A stretch of 64,000 nt of DNA from Nicotiana tabacum (lineage: Eukaryota > Streptophyta > Magnoliopsida > Solanales > Solanaceae). Below, in pieces: positions 12,139 through 22,972 of this stretch. The stretch spans positions 51,283,348 through 51,347,347 of the forward strand of contig NC_134102.1 in NCBI RefSeq assembly GCF_000715075.1. The letters are read 5' to 3'. Within the stretch, counting starts at the first letter, position 1. Each line of letters opens with the position of its first letter. The translations under genes and the position numbers were made by a program. Under the pieces are notes generated by a model. The model was not told the origin of the DNA, made no database searches, and saw only the letters and a list, made by a program, of their open reading frames with translations.

Positions 12139-12189
12139 ATGCTCGCTCTCATTCGATTCCCCCCTTCTTGAAGTTTCCTCTTTTTTTTT

Positions 12190-13811
12190 CTAAGCTCCCT
12201 TCTTGCCTTTCTTCTTCTTATCAACTTCGTTTTTCAGCTGTTCCCCACTTACTTTTTCAGGCACCACCTCTTTTTGGATAAGGGTGGGATCTTTCACTAC
12301 TTGCCCACTTCTCATAGTTACAGAATTTACCGTCTCCTTGGGATTTCTTTCAGTATCCGCTGGAAAGTACCTGGGATCCTTTCAGACAATATGGTGGCAA
12401 TTTGTCCCACTTGTTTCTCCATGTTTCGCAGCCCTGTGCCAAGTTCCTTGATTGCTACACCATGAGCATCTAACCTCACATTGTCTTCTAGCCCAGGATG
12501 CTTGGATTGTTGAGGTTGAAACTGCAGCCTCGGCTGATTCACAAAACCAGGAGCTCCTTGAAATCTAGAGTTATTTTGTTGCCATGCATTTGCTGTATCC
12601 CCCGGGTGAACTCCATGAAAAGCCGGGGTGCTTCTGACCCATTACATTGAAGTTATAATTACCCACATCATTAACTTCCTCAGTTGAGGCTTGACACTAA
12701 TGAGTAGGGTGTCATGTTCCACATATATCACAAGCTGCGTGATTCTCACTTTTTATTGAAGCTAAGGTCAGCTTCCTTATCTCTTTCACCATGGCATCAA
12801 GTTTTACCTGCACAGATGTGTTAGCATCAACCTGGTGAACACCATTCGACCTTCTTTCAGCAATTTCAGAGGGCCACTGATTTGCATCTTGAGATAATTC
12901 ATCGAGAATAGTGACTATCTCCTCTGGTGTCTTCTTCATCAATGGACCTCCAGCTACATTACTCAATATTCTCCGTGAGGTCGGTGTCAATCCATCCCAA
13001 AAATCCTAGAGTTGTATCCAGAGTTCAATTCCACTATGCTGACACTTACACACTATCTCTTTGAACCTCTCCCAAGCTTCAATCTTGTTCTAACAGAAGT
13101 TATGAATTTCTCTTCTAAACTTGCCTGTCTTAGCGGATGAGAAATATTTGTCAAGAAATTTTCTGGTCATCTCATCCCATGTTCTAACGATCTATTAGGC
13201 AAGCTTTGAAGCCAGTGTTTGCATCGTCTTTGAGAGTGAAGGGGAATGCCCTTAGATAAACAGCATCTTGTGATACACCATTATATTGAAAGGTGTTCAT
13301 TATCTCTTCGAAGTCCATCAGATGATTGTTTGGATCTTCGTTCATCTTTCCTCTGAAAACGCAGCCGTTTTGAAGCGTTTGGAGCAACCCTTGCTTCAGC
13401 TCAAAATTATTAGCTGCACCTGGAGGTGGTCTCACCCTTGACAAGCTTAGTTGTAGACTGGTCTAGCATAATCAGCAAGTGGTCTCCCTTGGTCGGAGCT
13501 ATGTTTCCGAACTGGTCTGCACCAACGGGCTGATTCTGAGACATTCTCCGAGCCCTCTCCTCTTCATAGGAAAGTTGGGCATTTCAAAGGGCTATCTCCT
13601 CATCATCTCGTGCAACTTTTTCTCTTTGCCGGGCTGCCTCACTTGCAGCCAAATCAACATAATCATCATCTCCAGCCATATCTTTCTTGGTTGAGGATTG
13701 CCCAACCTTCTCTACTTTCTCGACAAGATTTCTTTCCTTCCTCAACTGTCGCAGTTGTTTCTCGATTTCTGGTTCGTATGGTTGCAATTCCTTACCAGAA
13801 GATCGAGTCAT
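12190..13811 (-). pseudogene. gag: Athila-like gag pseudogene
   Basis: Starts at ATG 13809-13811 (MTRSSGKELQPYEPEIEKQL), about 130 bases inside the primer site. The conserved capsid stretch lies in 13184-13444 (EDPNNHLMDFEEIMNTFQYNGV), and a further part in 12712-12990 ends in a zinc-knuckle-like CDICGT-HPTH-C. Two residues of that knuckle are now stops (TGA and TAG). At least one frameshift separates 13811 from 13444, and a TGA follows EEIAL where CGA (Arg) is likely. This copy cannot make full Gag. Confidence 0.65.
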
Positions 13812-13939
13812 GCACCAATCTACCTTGTAGCCTGCGCACAGTCAAAGAACACCAAACGTAAAAAGGGAAAAATAAAATAAAATAAAAAGAAAAATTCATG
13901 AATTAGTACTACAAACTATTTCAAACATTATTGATTGCC

Positions 13940-13962
13940 AATCCTCGGCAACGATGCCAAAA
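13940..13962 (-). other. primer-binding site of the Athila-like element
   Basis: Minus strand TGGCATCGTTGCCGAGGATT next to the LTR end at 13965. It resembles the TGGCGCCGTTGCCGGGGA site shared by Athila-type elements. Exact tRNA not tested. Confidence 0.55.
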
Positions 13963-13964
13963 TT

Positions 13965-15343
13965 TGACGAGCGCAAAACACACACTAAAATATGCTCGCT
14001 AGTCGAATATAGTAAATTATAATATCGTATTCACAAGGATTGGAGTTAAACAATATTATCGTAGTTTGTATCTATATTGCTATCCACGATGATCAACAAT
14101 GGAAATTTATGTGATTTAAACTAAAATTAACTAAGAGTCTAAACTATCGACTAATGACAATCAACGCAAGTATTGAGCAAAGGAAGTTATCAATTGGGAG
14201 AAGAAAGGGTTGATAGGATAGGTGCAAGACAAATATTTGGGATTTATCTCTAGATAATTCACTTCTAATGCTCAAGTGAGAATCTCGAATTCACTTGGTT
14301 ATTAGTTAAATTGATTAGTAGAAACTCCTCTCTCGATTAAGTCTCAACCTCACAAGATGAACCAATTTTAAGCACGTGAAGATATGCAAGAATTCGTAGT
14401 GGATTGGTCTTTAGGAGAAACTCTCTCGATTATCCTCCTAACTAAGTTTAATCAACAATTCAACTAGCCTATTCCGATTACTAAGAATAATTAATTACTT
14501 CAACCAATAAAATATAATGCAACAATATCATAAGTTATGCCTCTCGATTACACGAACAAGTGAATATAGATGCAATAGTTAAAACATCCAAAATGATTCA
14601 ATATATAAAGATTAGAATTAATTATCCATAAACAAGTATCAAGACACCAAATCCATCAAACCCTAAAGAGAACTACTCCATGGATATGGATTAATTCATC
14701 ATAACAATGTTTAAGTTAAAGGAAAACATAAAACGAATTAAACTCTTGTCTTGAGTGAGGATTGAATGATAAAATCCTTGAGCTTTTGCTTCTCCACCTC
14801 CTCCTTGGCTTCCTCTGGTCTAAGATGTGTTAAAAGTCCCTAAAAATAATATTTTTACATGTATTTATACTAAGTAGGGTCGGGCGTAGACGAAAATACC
14901 TTTTCCTGGGGAACTGGATAATAACTCTGTAAAAATTACACAGGCACACCGCATGGGGCGATGCTCCAGGTGGGGCGGTTGTTGGGAAATCCAGAGAGCT
15001 TTTAATTTGACAGGAGCAGAAAAATGTGCAGCCGCGGTGCCCCACGCGCCGCGGCTGTGGAAGTTTCTCAGAGTAAATTTTTTTCACTCGCTTTTTGATA
15101 TCTAGGCTCGGTCCTTGACCCCCGAACGTGATCCTGGCTTAACTCCATGAGCTTTTACTCAGACTTCAAAGCTCCAAATCACTCGAATTAGCTCCATAAC
15201 ATTTACATAGCTTGGAATCCTCCAACAAGGCATAAAATACACAATTAGTGCGAAACACTAGCGATTAAAGCTCAAACTCTATTAAAGTGCAGTAAATTAG
15301 AGTGCAATAAGTGACTAAAATATGCAATTATGGCCTACTATCA
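13965..15343 (-). mobile_element. 5' LTR (1379 bp) of the Athila-like element
   Basis: Plus-strand start TGACGAGCGCAAAACACAC and end GGCCTACTATCA; on the minus strand TGATAGTAGG...GCTCGTCA. Directly repeated at 8449-9669. The flank at 15344-15348 is CCCAT. Confidence 0.7.
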
Positions 15344-15906
15344 CCCATCCACTTTAAACCTACCAAACAACTAAACCCTAATCATTCCCTCCCAGGAGCG
15401 GCCACCCCCTTTCCCAAAACCCTCTTTTTTCTCTCATCTCTTAAGCCTCCATCAATCATGGAACCTTGCACAAATTGGTGCATGGTCACAAAATCAAGCC
15501 CCAAATACTCAATCTGCCTCCCTATACCCGTGAATCCTATTGTTTTCTTTCCTCTTTCATCACTGATATTCAAAATTCCCAAACCTGAAACCCTAGACTC
15601 AAAAATGAAACTTCAAATCTTCTGATTTCTCTTGTGTTCTTTCAAATCGGAGCATGCATGAATGTTTTTCTCAGGCTTTATCATTGTTATTTGATGTCCA
15701 GAGGTCAAACACAGTGACCTCTAGACATAGAAGCTTATAACGATGGTTTTTAGATTCAACGGTCGATTTCCCATACCCAGGTAAGGTCCTCACTGTTTTT
15801 CCCTCTGTGTTTCTCTTATTTCAGCCGCTTTGTTAGCATCACTCGACTATCATCATCTTTCACTATTAATTTGAATTTTGTTAAAATCGTAAAGCATTAA
15901 AGACCA

Positions 15907-15917
15907 CTATAAATAGG
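15907..15917 (+). promoter_or_regulatory. TATA-like box
   Basis: CTATAAATAGG, a good plant TATA consensus, followed at 20-60 bases by a CA-rich leader-like segment. No gene can be assigned to it. Confidence 0.4.
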
Positions 15918-17264
15918 AGCCTTAAGTGCTCTCACATAACATCACCAAGAACACCAACAACACCTAAGAGAATCGAATATAATCTGAAATACAAAAGAAA
16001 GGATGAAAAAGAAAAACTTTAGATTTCCTCACTTTCTGATTTTCATTTTTTCTTTCCCTTCTCCGGTTCTGAGTTCGTCTGCTGTTCGAGCTTGAGTTTG
16101 GATCCCTAAACGGCCAAACAAAATTCTTATTTGGTTTGCTGCTCCGTAGAATGTCAGTGTACACTGACCCTCTCATTCTTTCAATTGTTTGTGTTGTTTT
16201 GTGCTTACAATGTCTTCTTATGATTGATTATCTTTAGTTCATGATATATGTTAGTAGTTTGTGATTGACCATTATGTTCTTCTTCCATATGCTATCCTTA
16301 TTGTTTGAGTTAATTATTTTTTGATAATTTGTGATTGTTTTAGTACGTTTGGTTAATCTATGTTAATGAACCTCACGACTTAATTGAATAAATAGTTGCT
16401 ATAGTGAAAGACATGAATCCTACTGAACCTTTGTCATTAACTAAAAGGGCTCTTGATGATTTTGTGTATGTTTAGTCAGTTGTAGCTAACTTAATTGAAC
16501 CATGCCTTAAGACTTTGCATAGTATCACTCGAAGAGATTATCTGTTGCACTATGCCATATGGATCCTTATATTGATAGTTTTATACCATGCTAATGATCA
16601 AATGAAAGTGATCTTTATCACAAATCATAATATGTCTTTGGACCTATTTGTTTTGGCTGAGACCATACCTATTGTGCATACTTATGGTTCATGCAAATCT
16701 GTTATTATAACATGAACTTCTGTAATGAATTCATTAGCATAATCATTATGTTGTATGCCTATTTGATATGTCATGTAATCATGAAATCCTTTAGAAACCT
16801 CTTCTTGTATGGGCTGAGTGAATTCTGTTGAATTTCCGTGCTTGTGTTTGCCCAGTTGTGCTCATGAAACTTCCTATTTGCTTTCATTTAGGAAAGACTC
16901 TTGCTTAAGCTATCGTACTCTTCACTTGAAAGTGCGTTATAGAAAATAAGTTAAACCTTATATGCCCTAATAGCTTAATAACTTGAGCTATGTAAAAATC
17001 TGAAATGGAAAGTTAGTGTTGTCACTTATAGGACTAAGGAAACTCATTGATACTTGCTTGTCTTGTTGAAATGAACACCCCTACCCATTGTCTTACACTT
17101 GGTTGATATCTTTGCCTATAAAACTTAGTAATGGATCTGGACTTTGGTTGAGAACCTAATGGGCTAAGAACCACGTTATTAAGTTTGAAATTGTTCAGAA
17201 CTAACTTTCTTGCCTATATGAGTGCCTCTACTATTTGCTGTTACCTCTAGGGAGTCTGGCCAAG

Positions 17265-17722
17265 ACTGTTAGTATAAGTATTATGTATAATGAAGCCTCA
17301 ACTATGAGTATGCCTGTTTTTGATTATTCTGGAGATCATGTTAATGGCTGTAAACATAGTTAAGGATGCTTGAAAGTTTGAACCTGCCAGTAGAACTAAT
17401 GAAGTTAACATACATGTCTTCCCTACCCCTTAGATCACTTAACTTAGCATTTTAAACTTGGATTAATCTACTGGTGGTTGCCATGAACTCTCCTTGTTTT
17501 ACATCTGTGATTGGTTTCTTTAAGTGTTCTGATACATGTTGAATTTCCCTGGATATTGTAAGTACTTGCAGTAGCTTACCTTCTTGTATTTGGATTGTGA
17601 TCCTAAATTTAGTAATGTAATCTTGTACTGTTCATCTCGTTATACTTTGATGATAGTGTTCTATATAGCTTCTGTAGCAATTTTGTGTGTCTGAACCTTT
17701 TGTGATTATTGCTGCTACCATA
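17265..17722 (+). repeat. direct repeat copy 1 (458 bp), partner at 34538-35006
   Basis: Starts ACTGTTAGTATAAGTATTAT and ends CTGCTACCATA. It matches 34538-35006 almost base for base, with a few substitutions and about a 10-base insertion in copy 2. Copy 1 is followed by a Helitron-like start; copy 2 continues with ordinary sequence. The two copies bracket a 16.8 kb nested block. Confidence 0.75.
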
Positions 17723-18444
17723 TCTATATCTATATATTATTAAAAAGAGAGGAAAAAGCCCTCTCCTAAGCCAAGTGACAGCCTTAAAATTAGCCACGTA
17801 TAACGTATTAACTATTAACTAATAACTAATTCAACCATATGGCATAACTAGAAAACGCTACATATAACTTATTTCTTAAGTAATTAATATTAAATAACTA
17901 AATCAAAATATTAGAAATTTTACAATATAATACTTAAAATATTACTATTAAATTTAAATAATTTAATAATTTTGATTATTATTTTAAAATAAAATAAATA
18001 TTTATATCAAGATTAAAAATCACCCATTGAGCTATATTATATTAAAGGACATAAATGGTTAATGATACTAAATAATGGGAAAATTAATGAAGGCCACATG
18101 AAAACATGAAATACAATATATTAGGTAAAAAATATTTAAAATTAGAAATAGAAGGGAAAGATGATTTGAACTTGAGATTAGATTAAAATTATGGTAAAAA
18201 TGCCCCAACTACGGATATGACCACAAAATTAAAGTTTTACTAAATAACGAAAAATAATAATTGGATAACAAATTAATATATTAAGCATACAAAATAAATG
18301 TCTTATGTAGATAATTTAGTAAGAAAAATAAAGTTAAACTTTTATCCTGAAACTAAAAGAGAGAGAAAATTTAATTGTACGTGATATAAAATAATTATAA
18401 GAAAATCCAATAGATTTAAAATTTGCTAATTAAAAAACTTATGT
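17723..18444 (+). mobile_element. Helitron-like 5' end and AT-rich body
   Basis: Begins TCTATATCTATATATTATTA, followed by AAAAAGAG, like the TC...TATTAAAA starts of plant Helitrons, and lies exactly between A and T of the sequence seen unbroken in copy 2 (CCATA|TTGATT). The body is about 75-80% A+T with no ORF. No CTRR end with a 3' hairpin was identified; the sequence is interrupted by the LTR at 18445. No Rep/helicase is present, so at most it is a non-autonomous member. Confidence 0.4.
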
Positions 18445-19170
18445 TGTCACGCTCCAACCTCGGGGAGCGTGACCGGCGCTCAACCGAGTGGACCCGGTCG
18501 AGCAAGCCTGTTAGACACTATCTACCCGACTCACCTATGATCCAGAGAAGGCATGCTCTCATTAGTTAGGCAGTAGAAAGTTCATACATATATATATTAC
18601 TAAGTCGTTTCATTTTGTTACATCATTGTTAAGTTTTAAAATACATACATCCTTATGACTGAGTGGAACAAGAGTCCAAAACACGACATGATCCGTTGAC
18701 CTTTCTAACACCCATATACAACCCACATAGTATCTACGGAGCCTCTAAAGATACAAAAGAGAGTAAAGATGGTGCCGGCAATAAGGCTCCAGCTATACCT
18801 CAAAAAGTGACTATAATATAAACAAAAGGTACAATACATGACCCCGGAATGAAGTGGGGCTCACCGAGTCCGCTGAGAAGAGGATGTAGCACTATCTGTG
18901 ATCAACACTGTCTGCTATGAAACCACCTGCATCCATTTAAAGATGCAGTGCTCCATGCAAAAGGGACGTTAGTACTGTTGAATAGTACTAGTATGTAAAA
19001 CTAAACACCATCTCAATAGAATGAATAATGATACAGGGGAAATAGTCAAGAATGCAATATGAGCTTTAAATAACACTAAAACCTCAAGTTAAGGATCACA
19101 TAGATTTTTAAGTCAATTCCCGCATTATTAGGTTGGATGGTTTTTATTGCCAATATGCCACAATCCACAA

Positions 19171-19350
19171 TTCCACCGTGTTCTTACACGGAGTCCGATC
19201 TCGGACCGATCGGCTAGGCCATCTCATCCGAGACATCAACCATATTCAAAATTTCATTCACAATACCACTGTGTTCTTACACGGAGTTTGATTTCGGCCC
19301 GATTGGCTAAGCCATCTTATTTGAGACATCACCCCTTTCTAATCAGTCAT
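19171..19350. repeat. two-unit tandem repeat in the type-B solo LTR, ~93-bp period
   Basis: The block gtgttcttacacggagt occurs at 19178 and 19271, each followed by a similar 'cgatcggctaggccatctcatccgagacatca' text. It occupies the part of the LTR where the complete type-B LTRs carry a different ~46-bp minisatellite. Confidence 0.6.
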
Positions 19351-20379
19351 CTCACTTCATATTTCTTTCCCATCTTTTCAATACAATGGCATGAGTGGCC
19401 CCAATTATAAAATTATTCTTGGCGCTTGGCCGTATTTCATGATTCAGGTTCTTTTCCACATTCAAACATCATTAACATTATCAACAACAATAAGTCTTCC
19501 CATTCAAGATATTAAATTCACATATGAGCAATTTGGGAATCGTAGGCACATAGAGGCTTTTCATACAATTTGGCATAACAACCTTTATTCGATCTTGACA
19601 TGAAGTATCAACATTTCTAACACATATTCTACATTTTGAACACATTCTCAAATGACAAGATGACATGATGAAGCATTTAGAATAAATATTAAACATACAT
19701 CCTTCAACATAAACAAATTAGGAATAGCCAATTCTATAATAATTAATTTGGGACTTACACCAATTACATGAACACCATGTGATTCGATTCTAAGAAGAAG
19801 GAGTTTAGCCAACATACCTCAATTGAGCTTCCTTAAACTTTTAAAACATTCCGAAATTCTTAGCAACTTCAATCTATTTTGGAAATAAAACAAGTTGAAC
19901 CAAAATTAGGGAGATGGTCATGATTCTAGCTCATTTGAGCATATTATCAAACACTAGGTGAGCATCAATGTTTTAAGGCCCTTTGTGGAAGATTCCATCA
20001 TTCCCCAACCCATTCTCTATCATTTTTAGCTCACAACCTTCCCACATACTTCAAGAATGCATGCATGCAAGAAAACAACCCTCACACCCAATAATTGTCT
20101 CCCTAATTACCCCATTTTTTGTAACTTTTCAAAATTAAGAGTTAGGGCATAGATTCTTACCTCTTGGGATGAAGACCTAGGGTGCTTCTCTTGCTAATCT
20201 TCAAAGGTTTAAGCAAGAATTGAAGAGAAATTTTTGATGAATATCACTTTCTCCCTCTAGGACTCTCTCTCTCTCACTCTAAAGATATAAAAAATAAGCT
20301 CAAAATGGTCTATGGGATGTGTTTTAACGGAATAGGGTTGGGTTTAAAAATCCCAAAAATAAAGCTTCAGAATAGGTTC

Positions 20380-20740
20380 TGCGGTCACATATGCGACCGC
20401 ATAATGATTATGCGGTCCGTGAAATGACCGCAAAATTTGGGTGCCAAAATTGGAAAGGAACTGACCAGGTCTGCGGTCACTATGCGGCCCTCAGACCTGT
20501 TCTGCGGTCGCATAATGCATCGCAGAACGGTTCTGCGGTCGCATAGTGCACCGCAGAACCACCCTCCAAAAAATCCCAAAGCGGGATATGTGAAAAGAGT
20601 GCGGCCCGCAAAATGGTTATGCGGTCGCATAATGGGCCACAAAAATGACATTAAAAATGGTCCAAAAGACTGCTCAACTCTGTGGCCATTCTGCGGTCCG
20701 CATAGTGGTTCTGCAGTTGCAGAACGGGCCGCAGAAATGC
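20380..20740. repeat. tandem GC-rich hairpin array in the type-B solo LTR
   Basis: About 360 bases with many units of TGCGGTCGCATAATGCACCGCA type. A perfect hairpin lies at 20529-20560: 11-base arms ggttctgcggt and accgcagaacc around the 10-base loop cgcatagtgc. The neighbouring unit to its left (20501-20528) forms the same stem with one mismatch. Located about 220-580 bases from the LTR 5' end on the minus strand. Confidence 0.7.
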
Positions 20741-20963
20741 CTACTTCTACCCAATATTTTCTTTCAACTCCCCAGCGCACTGTTCAATCTAAAAAGTCCG
20801 AACCTCAATAAAAAGGTCCTAAAGTCGTCCAAGATGGGATTCTAAGGACTTATTAACTCATTTCTTTCACTCGTTTCTCAGACCAACAAAATCAGTTTGA
20901 ACCCCTGAAACTCCTCCCCAAAAATCCCACATAAACCCTAGGTAATTTCGGGTGATACGATGT

Positions 20964-21091
20964 GATTCTAATGGTGAAAACCCCGGACAACTTGCTAGTT
21001 CCTCTTTCTACTTTTAAGCAAGTAGATCACAACCTTCACATGAAAGTGTCTATCATCAAAGTATCTAATGAAAATAGCATAACCAAATAGG
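20964..21091. other. unassigned 128-bp stretch between two LTRs
   Basis: No feature recognised. It may be the terminal part of the LTR at 21092 (its end is not defined) or the continuation of the Helitron-like sequence. Confidence 0.3.
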
Positions 21092-22884
21092 TTGATGGAC
21101 GTGGTCTACAAACAATCTTTAATTGAGCATGAAAAGTTTTGAACATGCTAAATACCAATCATAGCACAAAGACTTAAACAATACCAGAATTCATAGTAGG
21201 TAAGGATACACCAAGATCTGGATTACACATAGAAGAAAAGTTGGATCTTTCAATTTTATCTTGTAGGCTTTAGGCAGTAGTAATCAGGCATGGAGCACAC
21301 CTTAAAGTTTACAAATAGCAAGGAAGCATATTAGGCTAAACATTGAGACAATATTATCACATGGGATGATCATGGGTCAATTTGTAGAGAAATAGTAGGT
21401 TATGCATAAAGGATTCAGCAGAAAAAAACTCATTAAGGTAACTTATGGGCAGATATCAGTCTCCACAAAATGGTCCCAGAAATCTAAAGCAAGGCATGAA
21501 TATGAACTCATAACTGGCAGAAAAATATAAAATTCAGGTCTAACACGAGCATAACAAATCAGACAAGACCTAAGAAGGCCAGAAAACTTAAATGCACAGA
21601 ATGAGAGCATACTACACATATTGAAGCCTATCAAGTTTGCTACTATAGAATGTAGAACTACAGAACATCATTAAGACAATAGAATTATAGTAAAGCATAC
21701 AACAACACAGTACAGGGAATTCACAAAGAGGAGAGAAACTTAAGTCATACTTGCCTATAGAAGTTCAAACAATGTTGGCACGCAAAAGACATATTCATGA
21801 ATAAGTAGAGAAATGACAATTAAGGTTGTAAAGGATCAAGAACACTAACTAATTGCAAAGACAAACGAGCAAAAAAGTGAGCAACTTAGAATCTCAACGG
21901 TGACAGTAATTAAAAGATAACAGTGAGAACCCCAGATCCTAGTGTCTCAAAGTTCACAGGAGCTTCAGTGGACCCCGAGCAGTGCTCGTACTAGGGATGT
22001 TAATAGAGAAGATTCTGGTGGCCTTGGCTTTCAACCGGCCACAATCGAGAGTGTTGAAACAATATAGAAAGTATAAAAGTGAGTGAACAATTGTGATTAA
22101 GGTCTCCCAGGGTAATAAGGGGAAGGGGTTTATATAGTGTTGAATCAGGCGAGTAAACAAGGAAAGAAATCAAGTAAATATAAACAAGGAAAATATATAA
22201 TATCACATACAATCACTAGAATAACCGTCAAAAGAAAAAAGTTAAATTTTAAACTCTAGTTAGGATTCGTGGATCGTAAGCCAACAAGTAAAGGCGAGAA
22301 TCACCCTTTTCTCTCATGTATATGGTCATAATATCGTCCAAATCCCATAGATCAAAGTCGATCTAGTCCGATCTCAGAAGGTCATACTTGCCAAAATCGT
22401 GCAAGTACTCAAGTAATTCCACAGACGCGTACATAATAGCGAGATATTATGAATTAGGTAAGTGAATCACAGAATGATTTTATATTTTAGGTTAGAATCA
22501 GAGAAGATTAGGGGAGGCGGCTTCTAGGGTTTCTTAAAAGAGGGGGGGGGGGTGAGTTTGAGAGCATTTAGGGGAGGCAGACGGGTTGAGAATGAGGTTA
22601 GGGTTATGGGCTGGGATAATTAATAGTGAGGTAATGGTTGTGGGTCGTTGATCTTGAGAGATCAACGGTCAGCATTTTAAAGGGTATACAGAGTGGGTCG
22701 CTTAGCTGGTCCCGACCGGATCAAATTAAGGGTTGTTTGGTTTGGGTTCTGGGAATTGGGCTAGGGATTTGGGGTGTTTGGGCTACCTATTTGATCCGAA
22801 GAATGGCCTGGTTTGGACCAGCTTTAAAAATAAAGAAATTAAGAAACAAAATAAATTAACAAAATAGTTAAATAAGTATAAAAA
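21092..22884 (-). mobile_element. 3' LTR of the Ogre/Tat-like element, left piece
   Basis: Collinear with 32622-34150 (for example the 'gtctacaaacaatctttaattgagcatgaaaag' region at both). It includes a poly-G run at 22541-22550 also seen at 33837-33845. Interrupted after AATAAGTATAAAAA (22871-22884) by the LINE; resumes at 30549. Confidence 0.75.
22871..22884 (+). repeat. LINE target-site duplication, left copy
   Basis: AATAAGTATAAAAA, repeated at 30549-30562 directly after the poly-A. The empty site is at about 34152 in the other LTR. Confidence 0.8.
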
Positions 22885-22972
22885 TTGAGTTTCGCAAAAA
22901 GTGGACCGAAGTTAAGGTAAATCCGCTCCCTTGGAGGTCCCCAATTTGGCGATTCCCAAGCGACTACCTCCC

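Larger units (their letters stand above)
8449..15343 (-). mobile_element. Athila-like LTR element with gag-protease but no RT (non-autonomous)
   Basis: Bounded by two direct repeats: 8449-9669 (3' LTR, about 159 bases missing at its left end) and 13965-15343 (5' LTR, 1379 bp). The 4.3 kb internal part holds a primer site next to the right LTR, a broken gag, an intact protease-bearing frame, and 1.5 kb of non-coding 3' sequence. No RT, RNase H or integrase motif is present in any frame. It would need enzymes from an autonomous Athila. The left LTR truncation prevents a TSD test. Confidence 0.75.
15344..17722. other. unassigned non-coding sequence with a plus-strand TATA-like box
   Basis: No convincing ORF. 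It has a C/T-rich start with 'aaccctaatc' text, a consensus CTATAAATAGG at 15907-15917 and then a CA-rich leader-like stretch (15930-15965), which together look like an LTR U3/R or a host promoter. The downstream 1.7 kb is T-rich with no domain. Its last 458 bases recur at 34538-35006. I suspect an old plus-strand Ogre/Tat-like LTR at the base of the nest but cannot prove it. Confidence 0.35.
18445..20958 (-). mobile_element. probable solo LTR, type B (2.5 kb)
   Basis: Starts TGTCACGCTCCAACCTCGGG and ends near AATTTCGGGTGATAC. These match, with decay, the start and end of the complete type-B LTRs at 53558-56253 and 59368-62507 (TGTCACGCCC...GGGTGTTACA). No primer site, gag or polypurine tract adjoins it. 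The flanks TATGT (18440-18444) and GATGT (20959-20963) agree in 4 of 5 bases, a weak TSD. Orientation follows the complete element. Confidence 0.6.

Noticed and set aside
15311..15625. 104-aa plus-strand ORF resembling a host gene start
   Set aside because: Begins inside the LTR at 13965-15343, has no domain, and shows no plausible intron or continuing exon.
18050..18440. AT-rich stretch as a possible MAR or origin
   Set aside because: AT content alone is not evidence; nothing beyond the Helitron-like start can be supported.
20385..20811. Overlapping 131-aa and 124-aa ORFs on both strands
   Set aside because: They translate the hairpin array; the repeated GCGGTCGCA units keep frames open by composition. 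No protein family and no conservation in the sister arrays.
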